Below are positions 1 to 8,098 of a stretch of DNA of 27,145 nt, in pieces. The notes under the pieces were generated by a model, which saw only the letters and a list, made by a program, of their open reading frames with translations, searched no databases and had not been told where the DNA came from. Every line of letters starts with the position of its first letter. Position 1 is the first letter of the stretch. The translations under genes and the position numbers were made by a program. Source of the stretch: JAWLFY01 sp964462125. GTDB lineage: Bacteria; Planctomycetota; Planctomycetia; Pirellulales; Pirellulaceae. The stretch covers positions 1 to 27,145 of the forward strand of contig CAYWXT010000052.1 in the NCBI GenBank assembly GCA_964462125.1, read 5' to 3'.

Positions 1-992
1 GAAATTTCCGGCCAATTGATGCAACAGGAGCTGACCCCTTGCACCTCGAGTCCGAATTGCAGGGCCATGCAGGCCAGGGCGGCGTCGATGTAGATCACGT
101 GTCGGTCCCGCGGTTCCCGGAAGGCGCGGAGCTGGCCCACGACCACGCAAAGGCACGGAACCTCCCCGACAAATCCCGTTGCTCCCATCGGAATCTGGAC
201 GATCTCACGCACCAAACTCGGGTCATCGTAAAAGCGGAACACGAACGGTTGGCGGTTGCAGGCACTGGGTGACCAGCGGGCGATCTCCACCGCCCGATCG
301 ACCACCGGCCTCGGTACCGGGCGCGGCTGAAACCAACGCACGCTCCGCCTGCGTCGGGCAAGCCGTTGCAGATCGTCGATGCTGGTGGGTAAGGGACTCG
401 AATCTCGGCAGTACGGGACTTGAGCAGGCTCGGCCTCCTCGCCCTGAGGTGAGGAAAATTGAATCTGTTCAAATCGTGATCGAGCGGAGGCGACTTTTGG
501 GGTCGTGTCGACGCTTTGGAAGTACAGCGTCAGGACATCGCGTGCCCAGCCGAGCAACACCCGATCTTCCGGCTGCCCCTGGACCGCGAGTTGCCCCGCT
601 ATCGTGACCACCTGGTTCAGATACTTCTCGCCAAAAACGTGCTTCCGGGGACGGCTGACCAGCCCCTTTTCCAACCGGTGAACGCCGCGGCGAAGCTCGT
701 ACCGCGCGGAATCGCCCTGCTGCAGCCGAAGGTGTTGGGCGTACAGCTTTCTGCCCGCAGCGTTCGCGCGAAATTCCCAGGCGTAGCTGCCGTTGAGTGC
801 GAATGACAGCGCCGAGATGTCGGGAAGCCAGCGGAAGCAGGTCGACAACAGCCTGCGAACGATGGCGCCAATTCGGCCTCGACCGATCCTCGGCGATCTC
901 ACCGCCGTCCGAACAGTTTCGAGAATCGGGCCTGGCGGGACCGTCGTCGCGTTCAACTGCCGGTCGCAGCGCGTGGATAGCTCAATGCTCAC
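1..992 (-). CDS. Nitroreductase family protein, polysaccharide-cluster type (3' end outside window)
   Basis: An open frame of 330 codons runs from a GTG at 990-992 off the left edge without a stop. The GTG overlaps the TGA stop of the upstream glycosyltransferase as GTGA, which suggests translational coupling. It has no early ATG, so ATG-only gene calling would miss it. Residues 1-200 are an N-terminal region with an HRLEKGL motif at about 105-111. From about 212 the FMN-binding nitroreductase fold begins, with RRRSVRWF (214-221) and SPSACNRQPF (241-250). Family knowledge: these proteins bind FMN and carry out NAD(P)H-dependent reductions. Versions with an N-terminal H-x-x-EKGL segment occur in surface-polysaccharide loci, where the substrate is not known. 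The pairing with a GT2 supports a sugar-polymer role by inference. The FMN-site part near the C-terminus is missing because the window ends. Confidence 0.8.
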   Translation of the reverse strand, partial: MSIELSTRCDRQLNATTVPPGPILETVRTAVRSPRIGRGRIGAIVRRLLSTCFRWLPDISALSFALNGSYAWEFRANAAGRKLYAQHLRLQQGDSARYELRRGVHRLEKGLVSRPRKHVFGEKYLNQVVTIAGQLAVQGQPEDRVLLGWARDVLTLYFQSVDTTPKVASARSRFEQIQFSSPQGEEAEPAQVPYCRDSSPLPTSIDDLQRLARRRRSVRWFQPRPVPRPVVDRAVEIARWSPSACNRQPFVFRFYDDPSLVREIVQIPMGATGFVGEVPCLCVVVGQLRAFREPRDRHVIYIDAALACMALQFGLEVQGVSSCCINWPEI

Positions 993-1972
993 TTTGCAAA
1001 GCTCCTCCCATGACTCCGACAATAGGAACGCCCAATCCCGGCCAGCGCATTTGGAATCTCGGGCCAAGCCAGCGAGACCAAGGAGTCACGCAGGACCTTC
1101 CAATAACGAGTCGCGAGCCGTCGCCGATAGGTGGAGCATATCGCTCCCGACATGACATGCCGTGCGGCGTAGCGTTCGGCCGCTTCAGCGGCATCGATCC
1201 GCATGCGAATCGACCGACGATGGCGTTTACCCAAGTCGGAGATGCGTCCTTCGCTGTGCAGCCGAACGACGTACAGAATCGCGGGCAGGAAGCGCACCTC
1301 AGGCTGGTCGTGAAGGATCCGCAGCATGTACTCCCAGTCCTGGTGCCGCTTGAGTGTTTCACTCCAGGGACCAATTCGGCGGCACAAATCGCGACGAAAC
1401 AGACCCGAGACAGCGTTGCTGGGAACTCGCTCAAGTCCCCGTTGAGTCGCTCGCGGGCAGCTCGCGTTCTGGTGCGCCCGGCTCAGATCCATCACTCGCT
1501 GAGAAAATCGGTCATGCCGGACTAATTGGGTGTCCGACCAGACGTAGTCGAGCGCCGGGTAGCGTCTCAGGCAGTCTACCTGCCACGCGATTTTCTGTGG
1601 CAACAAGGCATCATCAGAATCCATGAACTGGATGAACTCGCCGCGCGAGCCTTGGAGGCCCGCGTTTCTCGCTGCCGGAGCGCCGAGATTGGCCTGCTTT
1701 TGAACGACGATGTCAAGGTCCGGATCGTCAACGAGCGATTCCTGCCAGCTTTCGATGGCCGACGGCGTCTGGTCCTGCGACCCGTCGTCGACAATCAATA
1801 ACTCCAAAGGCCGGTAGGACTGGTTGGCGATCGACCGGAGCGCATCGGGGAGCAGCGCGGCGCGGTTGTGGGTAGGAAGGACGATCGAAACCAGGTTCCG
1901 ATGGGGGGGGGACGTCATCCATGGATCGGCGCTCACGGTCGAGTCAATCGCCGTCGTGGCGTGCGGCATCAT
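989..1972 (-). CDS. Family 2 glycosyltransferase
   Basis: 327 residues. The GT-A fold starts near residue 28 with SIVLPTHNRA, followed by the nucleotide-binding VDDGS (61-65), the typical NLGAPAARNAGL stretch (95-106) and the metal-binding DSDD (118-121). A W-E-Y acceptor-side motif (QDWEYML) lies in the middle. No membrane segments are seen, so it is probably a cytosolic or peripheral enzyme moving a sugar from a nucleotide sugar onto a lipid-linked or surface glycan. The acceptor and sugar cannot be read from sequence. The start is placed at the first of two ATGs at 1972; a second in-frame ATG 18 codons later would still leave the whole catalytic domain. It is the first gene of a minus-strand pair, and its stop overlaps the start of the nitroreductase-like gene. 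Alternative: a bifunctional N-terminal part is unlikely at this length. Confidence 0.9.
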   Translation of the reverse strand: MMPHATTAIDSTVSADPWMTSPPHRNLVSIVLPTHNRAALLPDALRSIANQSYRPLELLIVDDGSQDQTPSAIESWQESLVDDPDLDIVVQKQANLGAPAARNAGLQGSRGEFIQFMDSDDALLPQKIAWQVDCLRRYPALDYVWSDTQLVRHDRFSQRVMDLSRAHQNASCPRATQRGLERVPSNAVSGLFRRDLCRRIGPWSETLKRHQDWEYMLRILHDQPEVRFLPAILYVVRLHSEGRISDLGKRHRRSIRMRIDAAEAAERYAARHVMSGAICSTYRRRLATRYWKVLRDSLVSLAWPEIPNALAGIGRSYCRSHGRSFAK

Positions 1973-2137
1973 CGTGAAGCCTGTCCCTGAAGGGGGGGTG
2001 AATTTTCATGGTGGGGAAAAATGGTCCAGAATCCCCCCACCTGAAGAATCCAGATCGTCGGGTTCTTGTAAACGAAGGGATGAACGAGGGTAAAGGTCAA
2101 TCCGTGGCACCCCGACGCGCCGGCTCCCGACCGCGTT

Positions 2138-2268
2138 CTAAGCTCTGTCTGAAAACGCGAACGACGCTCGCGAAGCGACAATCATTACCCTCCCAAGGGA
2201 AGCTGGTTACTAGGAGGGCGGCCGCACTTCTAATCATGGTGCGATGGATGTTTTCAGACAGAGCCTAG
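2138..2268. mobile_element. MITE-like element with 19-bp terminal inverted repeats
   Basis: The left arm at 2138-2156 reads CTAAGCTCTGTCTGAAAAC. The reverse complement of 2250-2268 reads CTAGGCTCTGTCTGAAAAC, one mismatch in 19. CTA stands at both outer edges in direct orientation as well (2138-2140 and 2264-2266), so it could be a 3-bp target duplication around an element of about 123 bp. The interior has a second stem, CCCTCC (2188-2193) with GGAGGG (2213-2218), and no transposase. This fits a non-autonomous miniature element or the fused ends of a lost insertion sequence. An IS5-like parent (YTAR/TNA targets) is only a guess from the flanks. Confidence 0.6.
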
Positions 2269-2410
2269 CCACCGGACGGACGCGAAACGGGATGCCAAGG
2301 CGTCTTCACCCGACCGGGGAGCGGACGAAGCTTGAACGGCGCCGCCCCAACTGTCATGCTGGGCGGTTGAGCGACCCCAAAGTCGGTCCACGTCGAACGC
2401 ACATTTGCGC

Positions 2411-2450
2411 GGCGCGGGTTGACACGGCGCGGGTTGATACGGCGCGGGCG
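2411..2450. repeat. 15-bp tandem repeat, 2.7 copies
   Basis: GGCGCGGGTTGACAC (2411-2425) is followed directly by GGCGCGGGTTGATAC (2426-2440) and then a partial third unit GGCGCGGGCG (2441-2450). The array ends 74 bases before the cytochrome gene start, so it could affect its promoter, but no regulatory role is shown. Confidence 0.7.
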
Positions 2451-2524
2451 AACCGGATCGGTGTGACGATCCACCAACCCGGTTGGACGGCCGTTGCCAA
2501 TTAGCCGAAAGGATAGAAGCATTG

Positions 2525-5506
2525 ATGACGCAACGTCGAGCCAAACGTGGCCAGCGACCGGTGCGATACGGGCTTGCAGAAACGCTCGCGGTGCTGATGG
2601 TCACGGGATCTCTGGCCACGCTCATCGCTCGGCCAGCCTCTACGGCGGAACCAGAGCAGCGTCCCGAACTCTACTTCGAAGACGAAATCGCACCGCTGCT
2701 CCAGGAGCACTGCACCGATTGCCACAATGCCGACGCCTCGGAAGCAGGCCTCGATCTCACCAAGCCGGAAAGTCTCGTACGCGGCAGCGACTCGGGCAGC
2801 GTGATGACGCCCCGAAACCGAGACCAGAGTTTGCTCTACGAGGTTGTGCACAGCGGCGAGATGCCCCCCGATGGCGAGCCACTGGCAGACGAAGCGATCG
2901 AGCGGATCGGGGACTGGATCGCCGGGGGTGCCGCATTCCGCAACCCACCGCCGAGCGACACGCCCGCAATCACCCAGCATGACGTGATCCCGATTCTGCT
3001 GCTCCGCTGCGTCACCTGCCACGGCGCCGAGCTCCAGCGAGGGGGGTTGGATCTAAGAACGGTCGCCAGTGTTCAACAGGGCGGCGAGAACGGACCGGCG
3101 GCTGTTGTCGGCGACCCCGACCAAAGCCCGATGATCCAGCGCGCCGAAGAAGAACTCTGTCCACCTCAAGGTCAGTTGTTGAAGTACTTCGTGGAACGCC
3201 CCAGTTCGACGGAGCTGCAGACGTTGCGGGATTGGATCACTGACGGGATGCCGGAAGTCGACAAAGCCGCCGCGGCCGAAACGGAGCCAGCGGTGACCGA
3301 CCGCGATCGGGAGCATTGGGCGTTTCAGCCACTGCCGAAGCAGGTCCCCGTCCCCCGCACCGAATCAGCTGCCGCCACCGAATCAGTCGAGCCGCTTCAG
3401 CCGATCGACGCGTTCATCGAGCGCCGGCTTCGGGAAAATGGTCTCGAGTTTTCGCCCCCCGCGAGCAGGACGGAGTTGATTCGGCGAGTGCATCTGGACC
3501 TGATTGGATTGCCGCCGACACTCGAAGCGCTCGACCACTGGGAACGGCATCCCGATGATCGGTGGTACGAGCAGCTGGTCGACGAACTGCTCGCCTCGCC
3601 GCACTATGGCGAACGATGGGGACGGTATTGGCTCGACGTGGCGGGCTACGCCGATTCCGAAGGGGGACAATCGGCCGACACGGTGCGAGCGGTTGCCTGG
3701 AAGTATCGCGACTATGTCATCCGTTCCCTGAACGACGACAAACCGTGGGACCGCTTTCTCCACGAACAACTCGCTGGGGACGAACTGGCCGACTTCAGCG
3801 ATCCCGACGAGGTCACCGACTCGATCGTCGACAACTTGATTGCCACCGGCTTTTTACGGATGACGGTCGACGAAACGGGATCGCGGACGATGAACTTCGT
3901 CCCCGAACGTTTGGGGCTGATCTCCGACGCCCTGAACGTCGTCGCCTCGGGAGTCATGGGCGTAACGATGGAATGTGCTCGCTGCCACAACCACAAGTAC
4001 GATCCGATTTCGCAAAGCGATTTCTTTCGGTTCAAGGCAATCTTCCAAGGCGCTTTCGATGAACACGACTGGATGAGTTGGAAAAAGCGGAAGTTGGAGG
4101 TCGCCAGCCCGGAGATGATCGCCCGCCATGAAAGGGTCAACTCCGAACGGGAGCCGGAGATCAAACAGCTTCAGAAGCGCCGCAAATCGCTCGTTCGTTC
4201 CTTGCAAGAGGAATATCACTCCGAGCAGTGGCCGATGCTGGAGAAATCGCTGCAGGAGGAAATCGAAGTTGCGCTCAAGGCCCGCGATGGCCGCCGGACG
4301 CTGCGGCAAGAGGAGCTCGTCAGCCGCTACGAAACCGAAATCCGGCCGGTCGAATCGGTGCTGATCCAGCGGCATCCGGAGTTTGCCCAACAGTTGCACC
4401 AAATCGATGACCGGATCGCGGAACTGGAGGAACAGCTCCTGCCGCCGTTGACGATTCGTGCGTTGTGGGACCGGGGCCGCCCCAGCCCGACCTATGTGTT
4501 GATTCGGGGCGAGTACGATCGGCCGGGACATCCGGTCGGACCCGCCGCGCCGCCGGTGCTGGAAGCCGGCTCGGAGGATTACTCGGTCGAGCCACCTTGG
4601 CCCGGCGCCGAATCGACCGGGCGGCGGCTCGCCTTCGCACGATGGCTGACCGCCCCGGATCATCCGACGACGGCACGGGTCTTGGTGAACCGGGTTTGGA
4701 GTCACCACTTCGGCCGCGGCATCGTGAAGACTCTCGACAACTTTGGCGCAATGGGAGCAGAGCCTTCGCATCCAGATCTGCTCGATTGGCTGGCCCGCGA
4801 TTTCGTCGACGGTGGATGGAGTCTGAAGTCCCTGCACCGCACAATTCTGCTGTCGCAGACCTACCGCCAATCAAGCAAGCGAACGCCGGAACGGGACCAG
4901 GTCGATCCGGAAAACGCATTGCTGTCGCGAATGTCGATGCGGAGGCTCGATGCGGAGGCGATTCGCGATTCGATCCTCGCCGTCTCGGGTCGGCTGGACG
5001 AACAAATGTATGGGCCACCCTCCCCGATCACCGCCCGTGACGATGGGCTGATCATGGAACGTCCCTCCCGGCGCGGCACTTTGCGGCGAACCATCTATGT
5101 TCAACTGCGCCGCACCCAGATGCCGTCGTTGTTGAGCGTGTTCGACTATCCCGAGATGCAGCCGAACTGCAGCGAGCGGACGGTCTCGACCGTTTCGACC
5201 CAGTCGTTGGTGTTGGTCAACAACGCCCGAATCCACCGATGGGCCGGAGACTTCGCCGAGCGGGTGCTCGACCAGACCACTGCCAATGAAACGGACCCAG
5301 AATCGCAATGGGTACGTCTCGTCTACCGCATGGCCCTGGGGCGATCGCCGACGCCAGAGGAACAGACCGAGGGACGTGACGTACTAGCCGAGCTGCGGCA
5401 ACTGTGGCGACGGTCAGAGTCATCGGAAGCGGACGCCTCCCGGCGAGCCCTGACCACCTTCTGCCACACCATCATCAACTCCGCCGAATTCCTTTACGTC
5501 GATTGA
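2525..5506 (+). CDS. Planctomycete cytochrome c / DUF1549 / DUF1553 protein
   Basis: 993 residues when started at ATG 2525, which has AAAGGA 11 bases upstream and opens with a basic then hydrophobic leader ending near A-S-T-A-E, a likely export signal. An in-frame ATG at 2483 would put 14 residues before this leader and is disfavoured. Order of parts: planctomycete cytochrome region with CTDCH (63-67) and CVTCH (162-166); DUF1549 (about 290-500) ending in CARCHNHKYD; a charged coiled-coil-like stretch (about 540-640); then DUF1553 (about 690-985) with FARWLTAPDHP and LVNRVWSHHFGRGI. The CxxCH motifs are the only clear functional residues and imply periplasmic haem c or redox use. The family is very expanded in planctomycetes; paired with DUF1501 proteins it is often linked to polysaccharide or sulfated-glycan breakdown loci, but the reaction is unknown. 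It is followed 5 bases later by the DUF1501 gene, so the two are an operon. Confidence 0.92.
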   Translation: MTQRRAKRGQRPVRYGLAETLAVLMVTGSLATLIARPASTAEPEQRPELYFEDEIAPLLQEHCTDCHNADASEAGLDLTKPESLVRGSDSGSVMTPRNRDQSLLYEVVHSGEMPPDGEPLADEAIERIGDWIAGGAAFRNPPPSDTPAITQHDVIPILLLRCVTCHGAELQRGGLDLRTVASVQQGGENGPAAVVGDPDQSPMIQRAEEELCPPQGQLLKYFVERPSSTELQTLRDWITDGMPEVDKAAAAETEPAVTDRDREHWAFQPLPKQVPVPRTESAAATESVEPLQPIDAFIERRLRENGLEFSPPASRTELIRRVHLDLIGLPPTLEALDHWERHPDDRWYEQLVDELLASPHYGERWGRYWLDVAGYADSEGGQSADTVRAVAWKYRDYVIRSLNDDKPWDRFLHEQLAGDELADFSDPDEVTDSIVDNLIATGFLRMTVDETGSRTMNFVPERLGLISDALNVVASGVMGVTMECARCHNHKYDPISQSDFFRFKAIFQGAFDEHDWMSWKKRKLEVASPEMIARHERVNSEREPEIKQLQKRRKSLVRSLQEEYHSEQWPMLEKSLQEEIEVALKARDGRRTLRQEELVSRYETEIRPVESVLIQRHPEFAQQLHQIDDRIAELEEQLLPPLTIRALWDRGRPSPTYVLIRGEYDRPGHPVGPAAPPVLEAGSEDYSVEPPWPGAESTGRRLAFARWLTAPDHPTTARVLVNRVWSHHFGRGIVKTLDNFGAMGAEPSHPDLLDWLARDFVDGGWSLKSLHRTILLSQTYRQSSKRTPERDQVDPENALLSRMSMRRLDAEAIRDSILAVSGRLDEQMYGPPSPITARDDGLIMERPSRRGTLRRTIYVQLRRTQMPSLLSVFDYPEMQPNCSERTVSTVSTQSLVLVNNARIHRWAGDFAERVLDQTTANETDPESQWVRLVYRMALGRSPTPEEQTEGRDVLAELRQLWRRSESSEADASRRALTTFCHTIINSAEFLYVD

Positions 5507-5511
5507 ATGCC

Positions 5512-6960
5512 ATGTCTGCCAACACGAACCGACGTTCGTTTTTCACCAATCTCTCACAGGGACTTTGCGGTGCCGCTCTGGCGGAGCTGTTCCTGCGGGA
5601 TGGATTGGGGGGCGGTGCCGGATCGGTCCACGCCGCCGAGGCGGCGCAGCGGTACGATCTGACCCCGAAACCGGCTCATCATCCGCCACAAGCCACCTCG
5701 GTGATTCATCTGTTCATGAACGGTGGACCGAGCCAAATGGACTTGTTCGACCCCAAGCCGGCACTCGGCCGTTACGCTGGAAAGTCGTTTCCGGGGAACG
5801 TCGAAGAGATCGGGAACGTCGCGACGACCCACGTTGGGGACGTGATGCCGGCTCCGTTTCAGTTCGCACGTCACGGTGAGTCGGGGACCTGGATGTCCGA
5901 TGCCTTGCCGCACACGGCCGAGGTGGTCGACGATCTCTGCTTCTTGCATTCCCAGTGGACCGACCACCCGAACCACGACAATGCGCTCTACAAGATTCAC
6001 AGCGGCCGGCTGTTCATGGGACATCCATCGCTCGGTTCCTGGGTGACCTACGGGCTTGGTTCTCAGTGCGCCGACCTGCCGGCCTATGTCGTCCTCGATG
6101 ATCCGCTGGGGTTGCCCAAGAACGGCGTTCGCAATTGGACCTCGGGATACCTGCCGCCGGTCTATCAAGGCACCCGGTTTCGCACCGTCGGGGCCCCAGT
6201 GTTGAACTTGACTCCCGAGTACGAGCAACCGAGCGAGATCGGAGTGGCTGCCCGCGAGCTGCTGGAGAAACTCGACCGCCGGCACCGAAGCGAGCGGCCG
6301 AACGAAGCGGAACTTGACGCCCGCATCGAGTCGTATGCGCTGGCGGCCCGGATGCAACTCTCCGCCGGCGACGTGCTCGACTTGTCCTCGGAGAATCAAT
6401 CGACACTTGATGCGTACGGCGTGGGTGACAAGGTCACCGATTCCTACGGCCGCCGCTGCCTGCTCGCCCGGCGCTTGGTCGAGCGCGGGGTGCGGTTCGT
6501 TCAGATTTACTTGGAAGACCAACCTTGGGACAACCACAGCAACCTGAAAGAGACGCTGCTGTCGGCCTGCCGCCGCACCGATCAACCGGTCGCCGCCTTG
6601 ATCAAGGATCTGAAGCAACGCGGCATGCTCGATTCGACACTCGTCGTTTGGGGTGGGGAGTTTGGGCGGACGCCGACGTCGCAAAAGGTTGGCAACGAGT
6701 ACAGCGGCCGCGACCACAACATGCAAGCGTTCACCTCCTGGCTCGCCGGAGGCGGCGTCAAACCAGGGTTCTCCTACGGCCAAACCGATGAGCTCGGTCA
6801 CAAGGTGGTGGAAGGCCCGATCAGCGTTCCCGATTTCCACGCCACGCTGCTGCACGCGGTCGGACTCGATCACCACCAGTTGTACTTCGAACGCAACGGT
6901 CTGGAGGAACGCCTGACCGGCGTCCAGGAACCGCGGGTGGTGAGTGAGATTTTCGCATGA
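5512..6960 (+). CDS. DUF1501 domain protein, Tat-exported
   Basis: 482 residues from ATG 5512, five bases after the upstream stop. The N-terminus has RRSFF (7-11) followed by a hydrophobic stretch and an A-A-rich cleavage zone, a twin-arginine signal. The body is a DUF1501 protein (sulfatase/alkaline-phosphatase-like fold) with MNGGPSQMDLFDPKPAL near the start and VVWGGEFGRTP plus GRDHN near the end, all typical of the family. It is almost always found next to a DUF1549/DUF1553 partner and is presumed to act with it in the periplasm; no substrate is known. An in-frame ATG inside the upstream gene would add 36 residues ahead of the signal and is disfavoured. Its stop lies in an ATGA, and a dispersed repeat starts five bases later. 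Confidence 0.9.
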   Translation: MSANTNRRSFFTNLSQGLCGAALAELFLRDGLGGGAGSVHAAEAAQRYDLTPKPAHHPPQATSVIHLFMNGGPSQMDLFDPKPALGRYAGKSFPGNVEEIGNVATTHVGDVMPAPFQFARHGESGTWMSDALPHTAEVVDDLCFLHSQWTDHPNHDNALYKIHSGRLFMGHPSLGSWVTYGLGSQCADLPAYVVLDDPLGLPKNGVRNWTSGYLPPVYQGTRFRTVGAPVLNLTPEYEQPSEIGVAARELLEKLDRRHRSERPNEAELDARIESYALAARMQLSAGDVLDLSSENQSTLDAYGVGDKVTDSYGRRCLLARRLVERGVRFVQIYLEDQPWDNHSNLKETLLSACRRTDQPVAALIKDLKQRGMLDSTLVVWGGEFGRTPTSQKVGNEYSGRDHNMQAFTSWLAGGGVKPGFSYGQTDELGHKVVEGPISVPDFHATLLHAVGLDHHQLYFERNGLEERLTGVQEPRVVSEIFA

Positions 6961-6964
6961 ATCT

Positions 6965-7008
6965 AAATGCATCCGACTCGCCAAGCCGGATCGTCGCGGC
7001 GCGCCACC
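6965..7008 (+). repeat. Dispersed intergenic hairpin repeat, copy 1
   Basis: About 44 bases that match 8016-8059 at most positions. The core forms a hairpin: ATCCG (6971-6975) pairs with CGGAT (6987-6991) around a loop of eleven bases in which CT and AG can also pair. It sits just after the DUF1501 stop. See copy 2. Confidence 0.6.
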
Positions 7009-7061
7009 TCCCAGGAAGCCCATCACCCATCCAAGCGACCTTTCCGAGTTGAACCCTGCCG

Positions 7062-7970
7062 ATGACGATTCACCGTCGCGATCTGATCAAGGGATGCGTC
7101 CTTTCCGGGATGGTCGGCCATGCGTCTGGTTCCACGGCTCAAGATATTTCAGCAAGCCGTGAGACCTCTGGCGGTACGACATCGCGACCTTGGAAGACCA
7201 TCGACACGAACCTCAGTCTGTTCCGCTGGCCCTATCGCCGCCTGCCCGACGACACGCCCCATCAACTCGCCGCCAAGTTGCGCTCGCTTTCCATCGCCGA
7301 AGGCTGGGCGGGAAGCTTCGAAGGGCTGCTGCACCGCGACATCACAGGCGTCAATGCGAGGTTGGCGGAAGCCTGCCAAGATGCCCAAGGCGTGCGGCTC
7401 GTTCCGTTCGGCTCGGTGAACCCGACGCTGCCCGATTGGGAACGGGACCTGCAGCGGTGTCACGAAGAACATGACATGCCGGGGATTCGCCTGCATCCGA
7501 ACTACCACGGTTACCCGCTGGATGATCCACGTTTTGAACGCCTGCTGCGCAGCGCCGCCGAGCGGGACTTGCTGGTCCAGCTGGCGGTGGCGATGGAAGA
7601 CCCGCGAACGCAGCATGCAAAGCTACAGGTCCCCGAGGTCGACCTGACGCCGCTGCCGGAGGTGGTTCGCCAAGTTCCCGGGGCCAGGCTGATGTTGCTG
7701 AACTATCGTCCGAAGGCAAGAGAACTGGCACTCTTGGCGGCGGTTCCCGAAATCCGCTTCGACATCGCACGGGTGGAATCGACCGACGGTATTGCTCGGC
7801 TGGTCGAAGCGGTGTCGCCCCAACGCGTGATGTTCGGCACCCATGCACCATTTTTGATCGTCGAATCGGCGCTGATCAGAATCTACGAATCGACTCTGCA
7901 AGAAGCAAACATCCCGATGCTGTTGGCGGAGAACGCGAAACAGCTGCTGGGCATACGGGGCCCCAAATGA
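7062..7970 (+). CDS. Amidohydrolase-like TIM-barrel protein with Tat-like leader
   Basis: 302 residues. The N-terminus HRRDLIKG plus a short hydrophobic stretch resembles a twin-arginine signal, so export is likely. The rest resembles the amidohydrolase 2 / predicted metal-dependent TIM-barrel hydrolase family: an opening strand IDTNLSLFRWPYR, a central GIRLHPNYHGY and the terminal strand VMFGTHAPFL followed by a helix ending in NAKQLLG. The usual metal ligands are changed: no HxH in the first strand, and FGTH where FGSD is usual. It may therefore be a variant enzyme or not metal dependent. It lies 101 bases after DUF1501 and before a related cytosolic protein; the four genes are read as one transcription unit. 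Substrate unknown. The start has only a weak ribosome binding signal. Confidence 0.8.
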   Translation: MTIHRRDLIKGCVLSGMVGHASGSTAQDISASRETSGGTTSRPWKTIDTNLSLFRWPYRRLPDDTPHQLAAKLRSLSIAEGWAGSFEGLLHRDITGVNARLAEACQDAQGVRLVPFGSVNPTLPDWERDLQRCHEEHDMPGIRLHPNYHGYPLDDPRFERLLRSAAERDLLVQLAVAMEDPRTQHAKLQVPEVDLTPLPEVVRQVPGARLMLLNYRPKARELALLAAVPEIRFDIARVESTDGIARLVEAVSPQRVMFGTHAPFLIVESALIRIYESTLQEANIPMLLAENAKQLLGIRGPK

Positions 7971-8098
7971 GTGCAGCCAACGTCCACCGAATCGCTCCCG
8001 ACCTTGGTTTTGACGAAGTACATCCGTCTCGCCGAGCCGGATCGTCACCGCGCACCCGCTCGGACGACCATCGTTCAGTCTCTCGTGGAAGCTCATGA
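7967..8098 (+). CDS. Possible 43-codon bridging small ORF
   Basis: An ATG at 7967 overlaps the upstream stop as ATGA and the frame ends with a TGA that overlaps the ATG of the next gene, again as ATGA. The product would be basic and Ser/Arg rich, with no recognised domain, and its middle is formed by the hairpin repeat. It may only be a coupling relay between the two amidohydrolase genes, or chance. Confidence 0.25.
   Translation: MSAANVHRIAPDLGFDEVHPSRRAGSSPRTRSDDHRSVSRGSS
8016..8059 (+). repeat. Dispersed intergenic hairpin repeat, copy 2
   Basis: It matches copy 1 about 1.05 kb upstream. ATCCG (8022-8026) pairs with CGGAT (8038-8042) and the shared loop is CGCC plus one variable base. 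Differences between copies do not break the stem. The small frames that start at each upstream stop read the two copies in different phases, so conservation along those frames is not expected. Confidence 0.6.

Larger units (their letters stand above)
1973..2524. other. Divergent intergenic region with repeats
   Basis: About 550 bases lie between the divergent glycosyltransferase and cytochrome genes. I see no convincing protein frame. It must carry the promoters of both directions. It also contains a 131-bp inverted-repeat element (2138-2268), a 15-bp tandem repeat (2411-2450), and a short GC stem formed by GGTGGGG at 2010-2016 with CCCCACC at 2035-2041, close to the glycosyltransferase start. 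No clear -35/-10 pair could be chosen with confidence. Confidence 0.6.

Noticed and set aside
797..1525. Long plus-strand frame opposite the nitroreductase and glycosyltransferase
   Set aside because: Antisense to two genes with clear family motifs; its own translation is Arg/Ser/Pro rich with no domain, as expected in high-GC DNA.
2411..2450. TTGACA inside the tandem repeat as a -35 box
   Set aside because: No acceptable -10 hexamer at 16-18 bases downstream.
3854..4870. 338-codon minus-strand frame opposite the cytochrome protein
   Set aside because: Overlaps the DUF1549/DUF1553 body, which has strong family motifs on the plus strand.
5554..7026. 490-codon minus-strand frame opposite DUF1501
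   Set aside because: A shadow of the real gene; composition is biased and no motif is present.
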